A stretch of DNA of 64,000 nt from Lepidodermella squamata (taxonomy: Eukaryota > Gastrotricha). The stretch covers positions 4,030,001-4,094,000 of the forward strand of contig JBLDXI010000015.1 in the NCBI GenBank assembly GCA_047495785.1, written 5' to 3'. The notes under the pieces were generated by a model that made no database searches, was not told the DNA's origin, and was given only the letters and a program-made list of their open reading frames with translations. The position numbers and the translations under genes are program-made. Shown piece by piece: positions 19,167 through 30,243 of this stretch (the first letter of the stretch is position 1; each line of letters opens with the position of its first letter).

Positions 19167-20086
19167 CTTAGCATCTTAATAACCCTTACAATTTTAACGA
19201 TAGGTAATCAAGTAAAAAATTTCAATTTTTCAATTTATAGAAAAATTATTGACAGTTCTTGTTTGTTTTGCTGGCTCATATCGGCGGAAGACTCACAGAC
19301 GCTGTGTAAGTTTTATATTTGGGTATCTTGGCTGATGCGTGGAATAACTTGGCCGCGTGGCTGATGAACCGAACGATGAATCATAGACTATGATTCATGG
19401 GTCATCAGCTTTCAACATTGAAGCTTTATAGCTTTATAGCATATCTGGTGTGATGGCGTTATCGCCAAAAACGCCAAAATGAACGATGGCAACACGCGTT
19501 CATTCATATAAAAAAAAAGTAAAAATCCGAGCCAATTTTTTTATGACCATATCAAAGACGCGCATGTTATGCGATAACGATTTTAGATTTGATCATTACT
19601 AAACTCTGCGATAACGATTTTAGATTTGATCATTACTTAACTCTGCGATAACGATTTTAGATTTGATCATTACTAAACTCTCTGAACTCGGGACCGCACT
19701 TTAAATAAGCGACACAATTATAACCTAATTTATAATTGTTCTTCCACACCTTTGTGCCTTCTGCAACCACTTACTGTAGCGTTGGGCAATTTAAAAAAAA
19801 AAAATGCTCGATTTCTCCCGCAAGGCCTACTGATCTCTGTTTTGATTGCAGAATGGTATATGGAAAATGCGCTTGGTGAAATTAGGAATTTTTTATTATT
19901 TAAAATTTGACCGATCTCGGTATGACAGAAATACATTGAAATTCCAGGGGTAAAGTTGACGAGCCCGTCGCCTCGTCTTCATATATGTGAGTTACACATT
20001 TTATAATCGAATTTTACTGAATATAAAATATAAAATTACGATGCATTTTTTTAGATTTTTAGTTGTATCCAATTTTTGCTGTTGCG
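19167..20086 (+). other. Spacer with tandem repeat and a dead exon-1 copy
   Basis: 19172-19320 repeats the 3516-3660 flank. It includes a degenerate version of the A-gene first exon lacking its ATG (about 19275-19312, ending CGCTGTGTAAGT). So an A gene start was duplicated and lost here before the working copy at 20087. The rest is AT-rich without coding signal. Confidence 0.5.
19571..19681. repeat. 37-bp tandem repeat, three copies
   Basis: Three near-perfect units starting GCGATAACGATTTTAGATTT begin at 19571, 19608 and 19645. One base differs in the second unit (CTTAAC versus CTAAAC). Confidence 0.9.
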
Positions 20087-22053
20087 ATGGCTCGTTCCAG
20101 CGGAAAAATGACAGACACTGTGTAAGTTTTGTATTCTGATGAAGCAAAGGCTAAAGCAAAGAAAAGCATGAAAAGCAACAATATATATCAAAATTTCACC
20201 CGAGGTTACAAAACTCAAGTTGTGAATTTTAAGAATTTAATTTAATTTTGGGCGTGTACGATTTGGTGTTTTCACGAATTACCTGCAATTAAATTCCGCT
20301 AACTGTAAAAGAAAAATAAATTAATATTTATAAGAATTTTGACGACTTTGACGACTTTGACGATGACAATAAATTAAAATAATTGGGCCAGAACTACTAT
20401 AATCGATCAGTTAGATTTACTAGACCTATTGAGTCCATAAATTCGCTTGTTTTTTATGATCACAGGAAGAATCTCATGAACTTGAATGGCGAAGAGCGTA
20501 AGGAAGAAAAACATTCTTCAATCTCGTCACGGCACACTGTTGCAGTTTCGGAATTCACCAGAGCTCCCCCTGGCCTGCCAATGATTGATAGAATCGAAGT
20601 CGATCGAAGCCAGTACGATGTCAACAGCGAATCCGCGTGCACTTTGATGGCTACAGAAGCGATACTAAGGTTGCTGAGTGTCGATGAAGCCACAAGGAAC
20701 ATGCCTCGACCGACAACTCAAATTCTGGAGGAAATTCTTGACACCTGTTCGAACGTCAAATGCGACCATCTAGCTGTTCAAGACCTCGTAGGCGGCGCTG
20801 TTTCTCGCTATTCAAAAGGCTTGAATTTTGGCAAGGAGGAGCAACTTCCCCTGGAAGACATTCGAAAACTCGCCAAGCTAGCTGAAGATCGTTGTCCTTT
20901 TGCGTTATTGCTCACAAAACCACCTGAATCGATTGCGTTAATCGTCCAATCCGCGACTCGCATCATCGTTTTCGATTCGCATCGCCGTCCCCATACTTCA
21001 GGCGCTTATTTCGCTGTTGGAAATTCAATGCCGCTGATATTAAAGGAAATTCAATCGATTTGGCCGATCACCGACCCAGGAATAGGCTATGGATCAACTC
21101 TACAGTTCGATATGCTGAACACCCTTCAATTCGCAGTTTTGACGAGGAAGCCGATTGCCCTTGAGCAGCTGCCTGATCTTGATCTACTGCCGGTTCTTCA
21201 TGCTGGTTTAGAGAGTAAAGTTTCGGCATTGAACAGGCAGGTCTCAGAGCTATCCAAAGAGCTACAAACTGCTCAGGTAAAAAGTTTGACAACTAACAAG
21301 AAAATTAAGGTTTTGCAAATTTCCTGAATTTTTCAATGAATTTGCGTATAATTGAAAAGAACAAGAACTTTCTTTATGGCCCAAACCAGAGTATTTTTCC
21401 GAGGCTCGAGATCATTGGGACGCTCCCCTTTCTCTCACCTTCAGATCCTTTTTTTATGAAGGTGAATGGGACTGCGGAAAGTGCTCGCCAAATTTTGGGG
21501 AAAATTTTGAATTTTTTCTTCGATTGAAATATTGTTTTAATTAGTTCAAAAAGTGACTGCCTGCTTTTTATTGCAGTCTCAAATCGTCCAGCTCCAGAAC
21601 CAGAATGCGTCTATGGTTTCTGATTTATCGCGATTTTTCACCAATCTTTTGCGTGTTCAAGCAACATCAGCAGCGAACAATCTCGAAGCGATTAACAAAC
21701 TCGCTCAAGATTTCAATTTTCCTCTCAACCGAGAAGTAGTGGTTCGGACGAGTGTCCTGCTGACACCAACCCCACCGCCAGCTGCCGAGGCACCCATCAG
21801 CCGTTTCAAATGTTGCCAATGCGAGAAGGTGATGTCAAAAGAGTACGTCTTCAGCATGTCGACGTGCCCCCACGAGATGTGCCGCCTTTGTGCTGGTCTA
21901 TTCATCGGCGGGAAAATTCTCGATCGCAGTTACCCCATTCTGTGCCCGGTGGCGAAGTGCCGCAAAAAGATGGAAGTCGACGATATTCTTCTGGTTTTGA
22001 CTGAAGAGCAAATGGCGAAATTCAGCGAACATCAACAACGATATGGCATCTGA
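20087..22053 (+). CDS. A-type gene: protease-like domain + coiled coil + RING (440 aa, three exons)
   Basis: Exons 20087-20121, 20466-21276 and 21577-22053 join in frame (1323 nt). Exon 1 (MARSSGKMTDT, donor GTAAGT) is homologous to 3623-3657. The conserved domain has Cys70 (NSESACTLMA) and Asp182-Ser-His184 (FDSHRRPHTSG), the putative Cys/Asp/His site. A coiled coil (about 255-300) crosses the second intron, whose acceptor is TTTTATTGCAG. The C3HC4 RING near the C-terminus reads CCQC, CPHEMCRLC and LCPVAKC. It is about 90% identical to the 3623 gene by eye, with a three-residue deletion before DRCPFALLL. The B gene follows 139 nt after the stop. No disabling change is seen. Confidence 0.78.
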
Positions 22054-22175
22054 AAAATGCCATCATTGGACTTCAAAATGAATATTTGAAACTTGACCTT
22101 GAATGAATAATTGAAATAGTGATAAATATAATCAATTTAGGTCATGCTAATGACTATAGACTATAGTTATTCTAT

Positions 22176-22192
22176 AGGTATTTGGATATAAA
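22176..22192 (+). promoter_or_regulatory. Acceptor-like site and short leader before B gene
   Basis: TTCTATAG ends at 22177, 15 nt before the ATG at 22193, with a stop-terminated A gene just upstream. It is equivalent to 5459-5477 and proposed as a trans-splice acceptor; inference. Confidence 0.4.
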
Positions 22193-24016
22193 ATGGCTTC
22201 TCGGCATACAAGAAACCAACCTTTCCTATGTTTGAAGTGCCGTAAAATGTCGAATTTCGAGGACATTTTCGAATCTTCAAATTGCCGCCATTTGTTTTGC
22301 CGTAGTTGCGTCTCGACTTATCTACTCAGCCACCACCTGCTGCGCTGTCCGATTTACCCGCAGTGCAAGGCAGAAATTTTGCGCCACGACGCTGCTCTTG
22401 TGATTGGCGACGATAATCTAGAATTCTGTACATCGGATTTGACTGGCTTCGATGCGTACGAGTTCGCGTTTGACGAACGTGGCCGCGAATCGCCAATATT
22501 CACACCGTTCAAGCTTGAAGTCTTCGATTGCTGTGTATGTGGTCTGATAGCTTCTATGGAAGATTTGCTCGAAACTTCCACTATTTGCTCACATAAGATT
22601 TGCGGCGTTTGTTCAGCTTCGCTCGAGATTTTCCCCTATTCAAGTGGAACTAGTTGCCCGGTTCCTGGCTGCTTCGAGGCCGAATCGGGCCAAGGTCGAG
22701 CCGAATTCGAGCCGGATCCGGAAGATTTGCTGCTTCGAGTTGCTGGTTTGACGTTGACGCCTCCTCCGGAAACTTTCTCCTGTCAGATTTGCTTGACGGA
22801 CAAATCCATTTACGACGTATTTAAAATTCGCGATTGTCAGCACCAGCTTTGCCGCGAATGTGCTCGTGAATACTTCCGCAGCTTAGCGGACGACATGAAG
22901 AAGTTGGCGTGTCCTATGCCTTCTTGCGAGGTTGTAAATTTATTTTTCAAATGAACTTATGTCGAATTATATTAATGATTGATTTTTGCATTTTATCCAA
23001 TAATTATTACTAAAATCAATAAATCAATTGTTTTCGGTCAAAAAACCGTAGGGTAGGGTAATTCTGGTCCAGGTCATGATTTTTAGGTTTAAAAATCAGT
23101 CAAAATTCATAAATTTTCGATACTTGGCACAACGGTGTGTAAAGTGATTTCCGATTTATCTGCAAAATTTGATGATTTTACGATTTTTACCTGATTTTTG
23201 GTGATCGAAAAAGTTTGAATAAAGTTATGCTTAAGGGAGTAATTTTGCAAAGCTTTGGCTTGTGAGTTTTTAGCTTTTATTGAGTTCAATAATTAAATTT
23301 CGAAAAATTTTAATTTTTGTTTCAAAATTATATTTTGGATTTTTTTTACATTCTTACTTATAATTTTAAAATTTAAGGGGGTGCTAACGCTTCAAGACGC
23401 CGAAACTGTGGTTGATGCTGATGAAATGAAGCGTCTCACTGACATGCTGCTGAAAGCCGCTGTCACCGACTGCTTCCATTGCCCAAAGCCAGACTGTCCC
23501 GGGTTGGCTGAGATGGTGCCACCTCGCTTCATTTTCATCTGCCCAGTTTGCGACCACCGCATGTGTACCCGGTGCAATACTGACTGGCATGCGACAGTCA
23601 CGTGTGAGGAGTACGCGAGGTGGCGCGAAGAAAACGGAGCCGCCGATCAGCGGTTAAATGACTACGTCCGCCGTCAGAAAGTCCAGGTTTGCCCGGATTG
23701 CAGGCAGGGTGTCGAGAAAACCGAGGGCTGCAACCACATGACATGCCGCTGCGGGGCTCATTTTTGGTCAGTTTCTTATTGAATTGTCAAAAATCACTCA
23801 ACTTGAAAATATCTTCTTAGTTACCTATGCGGCCAACGGTTCCAGAGAGCGGGTTGGGAACCCCATGGCTCTTGTCCTTTGTTCAGTGCTACTTCTGATG
23901 ACCTAACATCATGATGTATTGCTTTTTCCAGTTATCTATGCGGGAAGCGGACTTATAATACTGACTGGCCAAAACACGGCAATTGCCAGATGTTTGATGA
24001 TGTGAACAGTGATTAG
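22193..24016 (+). CDS. B-type poly-RING RBR E3 ligase with two alternative last exons (403/406 aa)
   Basis: Exon 1 is 22193-22930, exon 2 is 23378-23766, then a terminal exon at either 23821-23914 or 23932-24016. Exon 1 encodes three RING-like modules: residues 13-58 (FLCLKC, CRHLFCRSC, CPIYPQC), about 113-160 (CCVC, CSHKICGVC, CPVPGC) and 197-245 (CQIC, CQHQLCREC, CPMPSC). Exon 2 encodes IBR (about 278-323) and Rcat with catalytic Cys364 in EGCNH. Both terminal exons follow an AG acceptor in the same phase and supply CYLCG, the last zinc ligands of Rcat, with different tails: QRFQRAGWEPHGSCPLF or KRTYNTDWPKHGNCQMF. Other loci in the window keep only one of the two. The gene is convergent with the receptor at 24132. 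Intron 1 (22931-23377) contains a dispersed transposon relic beginning CCGTAGGGTAGGG. Confidence 0.78.
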
Positions 24017-24131
24017 AAACAGCACCCTGCGAATTATGCTCTTAATTATTTGAAAAATGCCTGCGCATGAATTATTTGACCTAATATCGCGCTTACCGGT
24101 GAGATGAATAGCAATAAAAGATTCGATTTTT

Positions 24132-25298
24132 TTACAAATTTATCATCTCGCTCAGCATTTTTACAGTGGTCAAAATATATGTCAACAATACTAGAGACAA
24201 CATGAACAAGTCCAGGATGAGCATATCACGGCGGCCAGCTGATTTTTGCTTCCTTAACCGGACGAATACACCTAATAGGAAAGGAGAGGCGGCGCAATAT
24301 GCGGTTATTATAGTCCCGATCACCAACAGTGCGCCAATCAACGCAATTAGATTGATAATCTGCGCACTCTGCGGAATTTTCGAATCGACCACGCCCAGCA
24401 GAACCATGTAAGCCAGTAGGACAGAAATAGCGTAGTTGGCTCGGTCATTCGAGTTGGGCGGGATAGCAAAGGAAGCTAGTTGACAAATAGTCAGTAAACC
24501 TGATGGTACAAAAATCGAGAAAATGAACGGTGTTGGTTTGCGTTTTAAAGTCAGATGAAACGCAACACGGGGATACTGCAAATCATACAGATGCAAGATT
24601 TCACTGACATTGCAATTAAAAAGGATTTCGCGTTCAAAGCTGATAAATTCCCAAACTGAATTGTTGCTGATGAATTTTGCCATTTCTTCTGGAGATGCAT
24701 TGACCACAGCCTCTTCGAGGTAAGAATACGGGCAATATTCATAGATAGAGAGGTGGAACGAGCAGCGTTGAACGTCGAAGGGAAATCGAGTGAAATCCAG
24801 CCTACATGATGAGCTGATGCTTGAGGTCATTGGGTACCAGATAACACTGCCATCCTGAGTAATTATAACGTTTTGGACCCCGTCAAAATCGGAAATTTGC
24901 GACTTCATCAGCGCATTCACGTCGTTCAAGTTGTTGACGTGGCCGATGTAGGGCTTGTAGATATCCGACTGAGTTGTTTCCAGAATCTTCACTTCTCGGA
25001 ATTCGGGGATATTAGCCCAAGAAAAGCTTTCATCCATGTAAACAACCTCCAGGAAGGCGTTGATTGCTATACTTTGAGTTAGGTCTTCGATTCCGAGGAA
25101 CAGCAGAGGGGAGAGTGTTATGTTCAGCCTAAGAAAGCCCTCTGCAGTCGCGGGCTTGTCAATGGCCGTTATACCCAACTCCGAGCGGCGTTCGAGTAGA
25201 AATCGACGTAATTTAGCAACATTATTTGCGTGCAATTTAGCGGCAGATAGCGTCGTGAGGCAAGATGTTAGCACCAGCAATTTTACGATTTTATTCAT
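24132..25298 (-). CDS. Cys-loop ligand-gated ion channel (388 aa, single exon)
   Basis: Pentameric ligand-gated channel subunit. Signal peptide about 1-20. The extracellular domain contains the Cys-loop C165-C179 (core FPFDVQRC). M1 is about 256-280, M2 288-303 (ANYAISVLLAYMVLLG), M3 312-335, and M4 359-380. The M3-M4 cytoplasmic loop is only about 23 residues. At 388 residues and with no intron the gene is shorter and simpler than typical animal receptor genes. M2 lacks the PAR motif of anion channels, and the PPNSNDRANY turn before M2 is nearer the acetylcholine-receptor branch, but ion selectivity and ligand are not established. It is convergent with the B gene ending at 24016, 115 nt away. 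Close paralog: 1-1091. Confidence 0.88.
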   Translation of the reverse strand: MNKIVKLLVLTSCLTTLSAAKLHANNVAKLRRFLLERRSELGITAIDKPATAEGFLRLNITLSPLLFLGIEDLTQSIAINAFLEVVYMDESFSWANIPEFREVKILETTQSDIYKPYIGHVNNLNDVNALMKSQISDFDGVQNVIITQDGSVIWYPMTSSISSSCRLDFTRFPFDVQRCSFHLSIYEYCPYSYLEEAVVNASPEEMAKFISNNSVWEFISFEREILFNCNVSEILHLYDLQYPRVAFHLTLKRKPTPFIFSIFVPSGLLTICQLASFAIPPNSNDRANYAISVLLAYMVLLGVVDSKIPQSAQIINLIALIGALLVIGTIITAYCAASPFLLGVFVRLRKQKSAGRRDMLILDLFMLSLVLLTYILTTVKMLSEMINL

Positions 25299-26391
25299 TA
25301 TTAAAAATCAATTTATCGAATTCGATGACAGAAGAAATGTCCTCTGATATTATTGCAGGTAATATTTGCTCTTGGAATAAAAATAAATTTGTTCTGGTTT
25401 TATTTGTACAGACAAACAAGAGAATCGATTGAACAAGAAAATAGGTTTTTTATAGTCACAGAGAATTGTCTCAAATTAGTACACTGCTGTCAAGTTTTAC
25501 AAAAAATAAGAGAGAAGATCCACATAATTCATGTTATTTTAAAATAAATAATCTAAATTTGCATCATTAAAATGGAGGATCCAGTCCAAAATTTTTAGGC
25601 GTCTTCTTAACAAATTTTTCTGATTTTGGCTTATCATTTCCTTGATCAATATTGGTGCTCTTAATGACCCTTTGTTAATTCATTCTAGCAACGAGATACC
25701 AGCTGAAATCGACAAGTAGAATCGATATCTGCCTGGCAGGCAAATATAGCTCGTATACTGGCGCCGATACCGAAAACAATACGCGCTGAGATATAACTAA
25801 TAAAAATGGAGATTTTAGGGAAACTCGAAAAACCAATTTTGAGAAAAATTAGAATCGTTGTGCCAAGTGCGTACCCTAAATTCATGGTCCCAGAACTAAA
25901 TTTGAGACTTCAGCACTAGATTTCCCTTAAATATGCTTTTTCGAGTTTCATGTCTTCTCTGTGGTATCTCAATTTTTGTATCATTCCTAACCAATAGATC
26001 TTCATATTATGCGCATTTTGCGCTATGAGCGGTCAGTTTATGAGTTACTCTCCAACGTAAAGAGCCGATATCGATCCAGTATCGATTTTACAACTCAGTG
26101 ATTTGTCCCATATCAGCCGTCGTGGAACCCAACATCGATGATTTTCCTACGTAGGCCTACGTTCCTACGTACGCCAGGTAGATAAAAGAAAAATCCTAGG
26201 ATCATGGAAGGCATCAGTATCCAGTATCGATCAAAAAACGCTGAAATCTCAAAGAAAATGAAAAATGTAGTGCCAGAACGCTTAAATTTAGTGCTGGAAC
26301 CCCTAAGTTAAGGGTGTGCACTTGGCAAACCCTAAAATTAATTAATATGTCTGGAAATAGATTATCACTAATGCGTAGATTTCGAACCCTA
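25299..26391. other. Intergenic stretch with dispersed repeat
   Basis: No coding signal. From about 25870 to 26330 there is a repeat with relatives at about 40930-41220, 48150-48540 and 63350-63560 (shared words TTTTGCGCTATG, GGTCAGTTTA, CAGTGATTTGTCCC or near variants). CCTACGTAGGCCTACGTTCC at about 26149 is a local palindrome. Confidence 0.45.
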
Positions 26392-26787
26392 TTACTGCTG
26401 CGCTTTCATCGAATAATAGAAGCGTTTAGCTAGGTAGATCGCAACAATAACATAAATGACGAAAATGAAAGCGTAAGTTATCATAGCATATCTAGCGCAT
26501 TTGCCAGCCGTTTTGTACGACTCGTTGGAGTTGAACGGCGGTATGGCCTTGTAAAGAGCTGGAATCGAACAGCAGCAACAACCGCAGACCAGCGAACACA
26601 GCGCCCACATCAGCGAACTTTTGTGCAGTTTCGCGTTGTAGTCGAGGTAATGCTCGGTTCCAGCAATTTGAATGCGACAACTGCCAGCATCATCGGGTGA
26701 AAACGGCGGCGGCAGAACTGCTGGATTTGCAAAGGTGACTGAACTATCAGCATTCGAGTATCGCGCCGAGGTTTTTCTCGCATCCAT
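26392..26787 (-). CDS. CD225/dispanin-like two-pass membrane protein (131 aa)
   Basis: Small membrane protein. The N-terminal about 55 residues are hydrophilic. A first hydrophobic segment (59-80) contains a Cys cluster (CGCCCCSIPALYK). A loop follows (IPPFNSNESYKTAGKCARYA), then a second hydrophobic segment (101-120). A Cys-rich segment, a short loop with a basic end, then a second helix is the plan of the CD225/dispanin family, whose members act at membranes in trafficking or restriction. The family call is by layout, not by close identity. The start is the ATG at 26787, the first in frame. It forms a tandem pair with 26940-27314. Confidence 0.55.
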   Translation of the reverse strand: MDARKTSARYSNADSSVTFANPAVLPPPFSPDDAGSCRIQIAGTEHYLDYNAKLHKSSLMWALCSLVCGCCCCSIPALYKAIPPFNSNESYKTAGKCARYAMITYAFIFVIYVIVAIYLAKRFYYSMKAQQ

Positions 26788-26939
26788 TTTTCGGTATTTT
26801 CTCGAATAATTCTCGAGCCAATAATTTGTAGAGTGGGAAAGAGGTGAAAAATGTCACAATTTTTGTTTATTTAATAATCAATAAAAAGTCATTTTTTAGT
26901 GCAAATATATTAAGACAGTTGATTGAGTGCGAATTTTTG

Positions 26940-27314
26940 TCATCCTTGTGGCGTTGTAGTACTTGCATCGTTCGCTTTGATTCTCTTGATATAAATCAGT
27001 AACAGGATACCGTAACCAATAATGAAAACAATAAGCGATAGCATGGCTATCCCAGCCATTTTTCTAGCCGCATTGTAAGTCTTGACCGAGTTGAACGGAG
27101 GAACCGCCTTGTACAACGCCATCAACGAACAGCACAGGCAGCCACATCCTAGCGATAGAAGAGCCCATTGAAGCGATCGCTTATGCAGCGCCATGTTGTA
27201 CTCCAATTTCTTGCCATTTACGTCCACGAGTAAGACCTTACATTCGTCATTGGAGGCAGGTGAAGGTTTTTTCTCTTCGCTGGCTACAGGTGTTGGCACT
27301 GGATGAGTAGTCAT
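26940..27314 (-). CDS. CD225/dispanin-like two-pass membrane protein (124 aa)
   Basis: Paralog of the preceding gene. It shares LHKRSLQWALLSLGCGC, then ALYKAVPPFNS and a basic AARK before the second helix. Hydrophobic segments are about 48-68 and 88-109. The N-terminus (1-25) is rich in Pro and Ser; the C-terminus is short and hydrophilic. The two genes are 152 nt apart in the same orientation, so they arose by local duplication and might be co-transcribed. No intron is apparent. Confidence 0.55.
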   Translation of the reverse strand: MTTHPVPTPVASEEKKPSPASNDECKVLLVDVNGKKLEYNMALHKRSLQWALLSLGCGCLCCSLMALYKAVPPFNSVKTYNAARKMAGIAMLSLIVFIIGYGILLLIYIKRIKANDASTTTPQG

Positions 27315-28273
27315 CAGTTTCTTGCTAAGTCGAAATCATGGAAAATCGCCTCGATATATATTAAAAATGCTTTTTTTTCTGTATCAATAGGAGATTTTAT
27401 TTATAACCGCCGACGTGGCTAATCGGCGATAAGTACCTGGATAAACTAAAAAGCTTAGTGTTCAATCGATGTGTCGCTGTACAAAGGGGCAAAATTGTGT
27501 GTGATTTTGCGGGAAAAATATTTAAAAAAAGGCAACTTTCCTTCATATTCGATATCCGACGGAAATTGAATCGAAATACCCTATTATTGCGCACTGATTT
27601 GCCTCTTATATAACAGCTAGACTGAACGAATAGGCAGTCACGTGTTGCTTGTTATTTTGTCGAGTTTTCGCACCAGACATTTTTCAATGGCTATAAATAA
27701 TTTCAGTGTAAACTTGGAATACAAGGAGAATTTTTTCATTGCGCTTGACTTGGGACACACAACGACGAAAATCAGAAATAGCCAAGTCATAAAACTTTAA
27801 CTAAAATTGGAGGTCCAGCACGAATTATAGGCTTTTAGGCTCTAGATTGGTTCGCTAATTGGTTCTGATTTTCGCAATTTCGGTTTTACCCTTTCTCTAA
27901 TACTGATGCTCTAATGACCAAAGGAAATTTTCACCTGGTACCAGCAGCTAGTTGAAGACGGGTTAAATGTTAGCTTCCAAAGCTTCTGATATCAGAAAAA
28001 AATCATTGATTTTGGGAAATCGATACTTGGAATCGATATCGGCTCTGAAGGCCAAAGTTAAAAAACATTCTTCCCGGATTCTCTATGCCTAGACGGAAAC
28101 TCTGAAGGCATTTCTTTTGTTGGAGTGTTTAGTGCGAGAACATGGCCGGAACCCTGTGATTCACTTTGCCCGCCTCTTAAAATTCCGGAATTTCGCAAAG
28201 GGTTGCTGAGCGAAATTCCAGCTTTAGATTCGGCATTCTTGGGTTCTATTATTCTAGTTTTATTCATGAAAGT
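27315..28273. other. Intergenic stretch, nothing recognised
   Basis: AT-rich with scattered short ORFs only. No repeat family was identified with confidence. Confidence 0.4.
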
Positions 28274-29413
28274 TCAATCAGTTAACATTTTTATGAGGAA
28301 AATAGAAGACGAAGTTGAAATGACTAGACCACAGGCAAAAAAGCACGTCACATCGCTGATTTTCACGGCTTTGATCAGAAACAGTTTCCGCTCCTGCTTG
28401 GGACATTTTTTTATCCAATTGTTATAGATATAGCAGGATATCGAGGCGTAAACCGTGATGACAGTCGCAATACCAAGTTGAATGGTGAAGATGATGCAAA
28501 TATAGCTCAACTGAGACGTTGACGGCATCTTACCATCTATGTTAGTCTGAAGAACCCCCAACGCCAGTTGGCAAGTGATAGCATAAGCCGACCGGTCCGG
28601 GGCACCAGCCGGAATTCCGAAGGTGGCTAATTGAAGCATCATCAAAAAAGCCATCGGAATTATGGCTATGTATATAAACTGAAGCGGGCGTCGTTTTAGG
28701 GTGATGCTGAATTGGGCCGCATCGCCAAACGTGCCGCATTTCTTCTTCAGGTTCGCCCGACTGCCAGTCACATACCACTGCGAGCTTTCCGATGTGAACT
28801 CGATTTGCTCCCATGGGACGCCAACCTGAATAGCTACATTGCCGAGTTCAACGTCAGCGCATGAGTCCAAGTAGCCGAACTTGAAAATGCAAGTCTGCTC
28901 ATCGAAAGGGAATTGGAGAAAATCCAGGGGGCAAACTGTTGTAACTGCCGTCACCGGCGGGTAGAATTTGACAACCCCATCAGGCAACACGTGTATCGTT
29001 TCGAGCTCTGGGTCGTACCTCAGCGTCGCATAGATATCTTCGGCGTTATTCATATGTAGTAGCCCAGGTACCCAGTTGTTTCGCGGGCTCATAGTCAGCT
29101 CGCCGATACCTTCAAACTCCTTAATATCGTCCCATTTGAAGAACGGGTCTTGCCATTTAAATTGAAAATCGGGCAAAACAGTGAGTGTCTCGCTTATTTC
29201 ATTGAAGGAAATGAAACTCATCGCTCGGAAGGTCAAGTTCAGCGATATCACATCCAGTTCGTTCGCTTTTGGCGGATCATGTCCTGTTATTTCGGCCTTG
29301 TCCCGCCGTTGTTGCATAAGCGATTGAAGTCTTGATATTCTCCAGGTCGAGTTTCGAGCTGCCGCAAAGTCCGCGTAAAAGAGGGCAAAAATGAAGCTGA
29401 CGTAAAGCTCCAT
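28274..29413 (-). CDS. Cys-loop ligand-gated ion channel (379 aa, single exon)
   Basis: Signal-like segment 1-19. Cys-loop C161-C175 (FPFDEQTC), with M1 about 246-267, M2 276-292 (SAYAITCQLALGVLQT), M3 303-330 and M4 352-376. The M3-M4 linker is about 20 residues (NNWIKKCPKQERKLF). A second Cys pair (C185 and C226) could form an additional extracellular disulfide. It belongs to the subfamily that includes 31292-32434 and 44004-44690, distinct from the 1-1091/24132 pair. Single exon, intact. Ligand unknown; the absence of a PAR motif before M2 argues against a standard GABA/glycine type, without proving cation selectivity. Confidence 0.87.
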   Translation of the reverse strand: MELYVSFIFALFYADFAAARNSTWRISRLQSLMQQRRDKAEITGHDPPKANELDVISLNLTFRAMSFISFNEISETLTVLPDFQFKWQDPFFKWDDIKEFEGIGELTMSPRNNWVPGLLHMNNAEDIYATLRYDPELETIHVLPDGVVKFYPPVTAVTTVCPLDFLQFPFDEQTCIFKFGYLDSCADVELGNVAIQVGVPWEQIEFTSESSQWYVTGSRANLKKKCGTFGDAAQFSITLKRRPLQFIYIAIIPMAFLMMLQLATFGIPAGAPDRSAYAITCQLALGVLQTNIDGKMPSTSQLSYICIIFTIQLGIATVITVYASISCYIYNNWIKKCPKQERKLFLIKAVKISDVTCFFACGLVISTSSSIFLIKMLTD

Positions 29414-30243
29414 TCGAACTTGAATTCAGCGACTGGTTCACGCAGTCTGCAAGACCCGGCTTTGCATGTTTTCGTTAATTTTAATTGTAGACAAATAAAA
29501 AGCGGCACAAAAATTGTCTTCTGTACTTCTGCTCATTATATGCCTATGTTAGATTCAGTTTTAGTTGCGTTCTAATTGTACGAAGAAAAATTCAATTTTG
29601 TCGCCGCCGACTGATTCTTCAGGTAAAAGTTACAGCCAGACATAGCAAATAATTAGCGATTCGTGAATCATAAATGGGATACTAAATAAAATGGGAATGT
29701 TATAAAAAAAATCGCTATAAGCAGTTTCGCCACCAATGTTTTGGCTCGAGTTTCAGTCGTCAAGCTATCGCTCGGCTCTCGGCTGTGGAAGGTCTAATTT
29801 GAACATTTGAATATGGCATATGACATAGGTATGCATATATTTGGCAATCCTTCAACATGCACCTCTTATAATATTACCGTGAATGTTGACACGGAACGGC
29901 GATCGAGCGTAACTCTTCATTAGCGTCAAAACAGCGAAACGCAAAACAGCGATCGCGATTAGCATATTATCATACATAAAGCCAGCAAATTGAAAGTATT
30001 TGTTTTAAACAAAGATTAGTTGGTCAGCAGCTCAACTGGTATTTTTCGGTATTTGTCCATTTTCAATTCAAAGTGCGAATACGAATACGAATACGAATGA
30101 TTTTATTTGACTTCCACTCGATTAAGGCGTCTATACCCTTTCGGGTTTTGTGGAAGGCGAAGGAAGGCAAAATTTAAGAAAAAACGCCCACCCCCGCAGT
30201 TAGCAATTTGCTTTTACCATAAAATTCTTAATTTTCCAAGCGA
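29414..30243. other. Intergenic stretch
   Basis: No gene recognised. A run of the hexamer GAATAC occurs at about 30077-30100. In an alternative minus-strand frame around 30250-30350 a protein-like stretch (EVWHKVFQDFVDKPHPSPYE) appears, which may be an exon of the gene at 30705 with a different splice pattern. Confidence 0.35.

Noticed and set aside
18750-19364. 204-codon ORF in the pseudogene region
   Set aside because: It threads through RBR fragments after a deletion and frame changes; lacks RING1 and a proper Rcat and is not an independent gene.
19571-19681. CRISPR-like array
   Set aside because: The three 37-bp units are contiguous with no unique spacers, and the window is eukaryotic.
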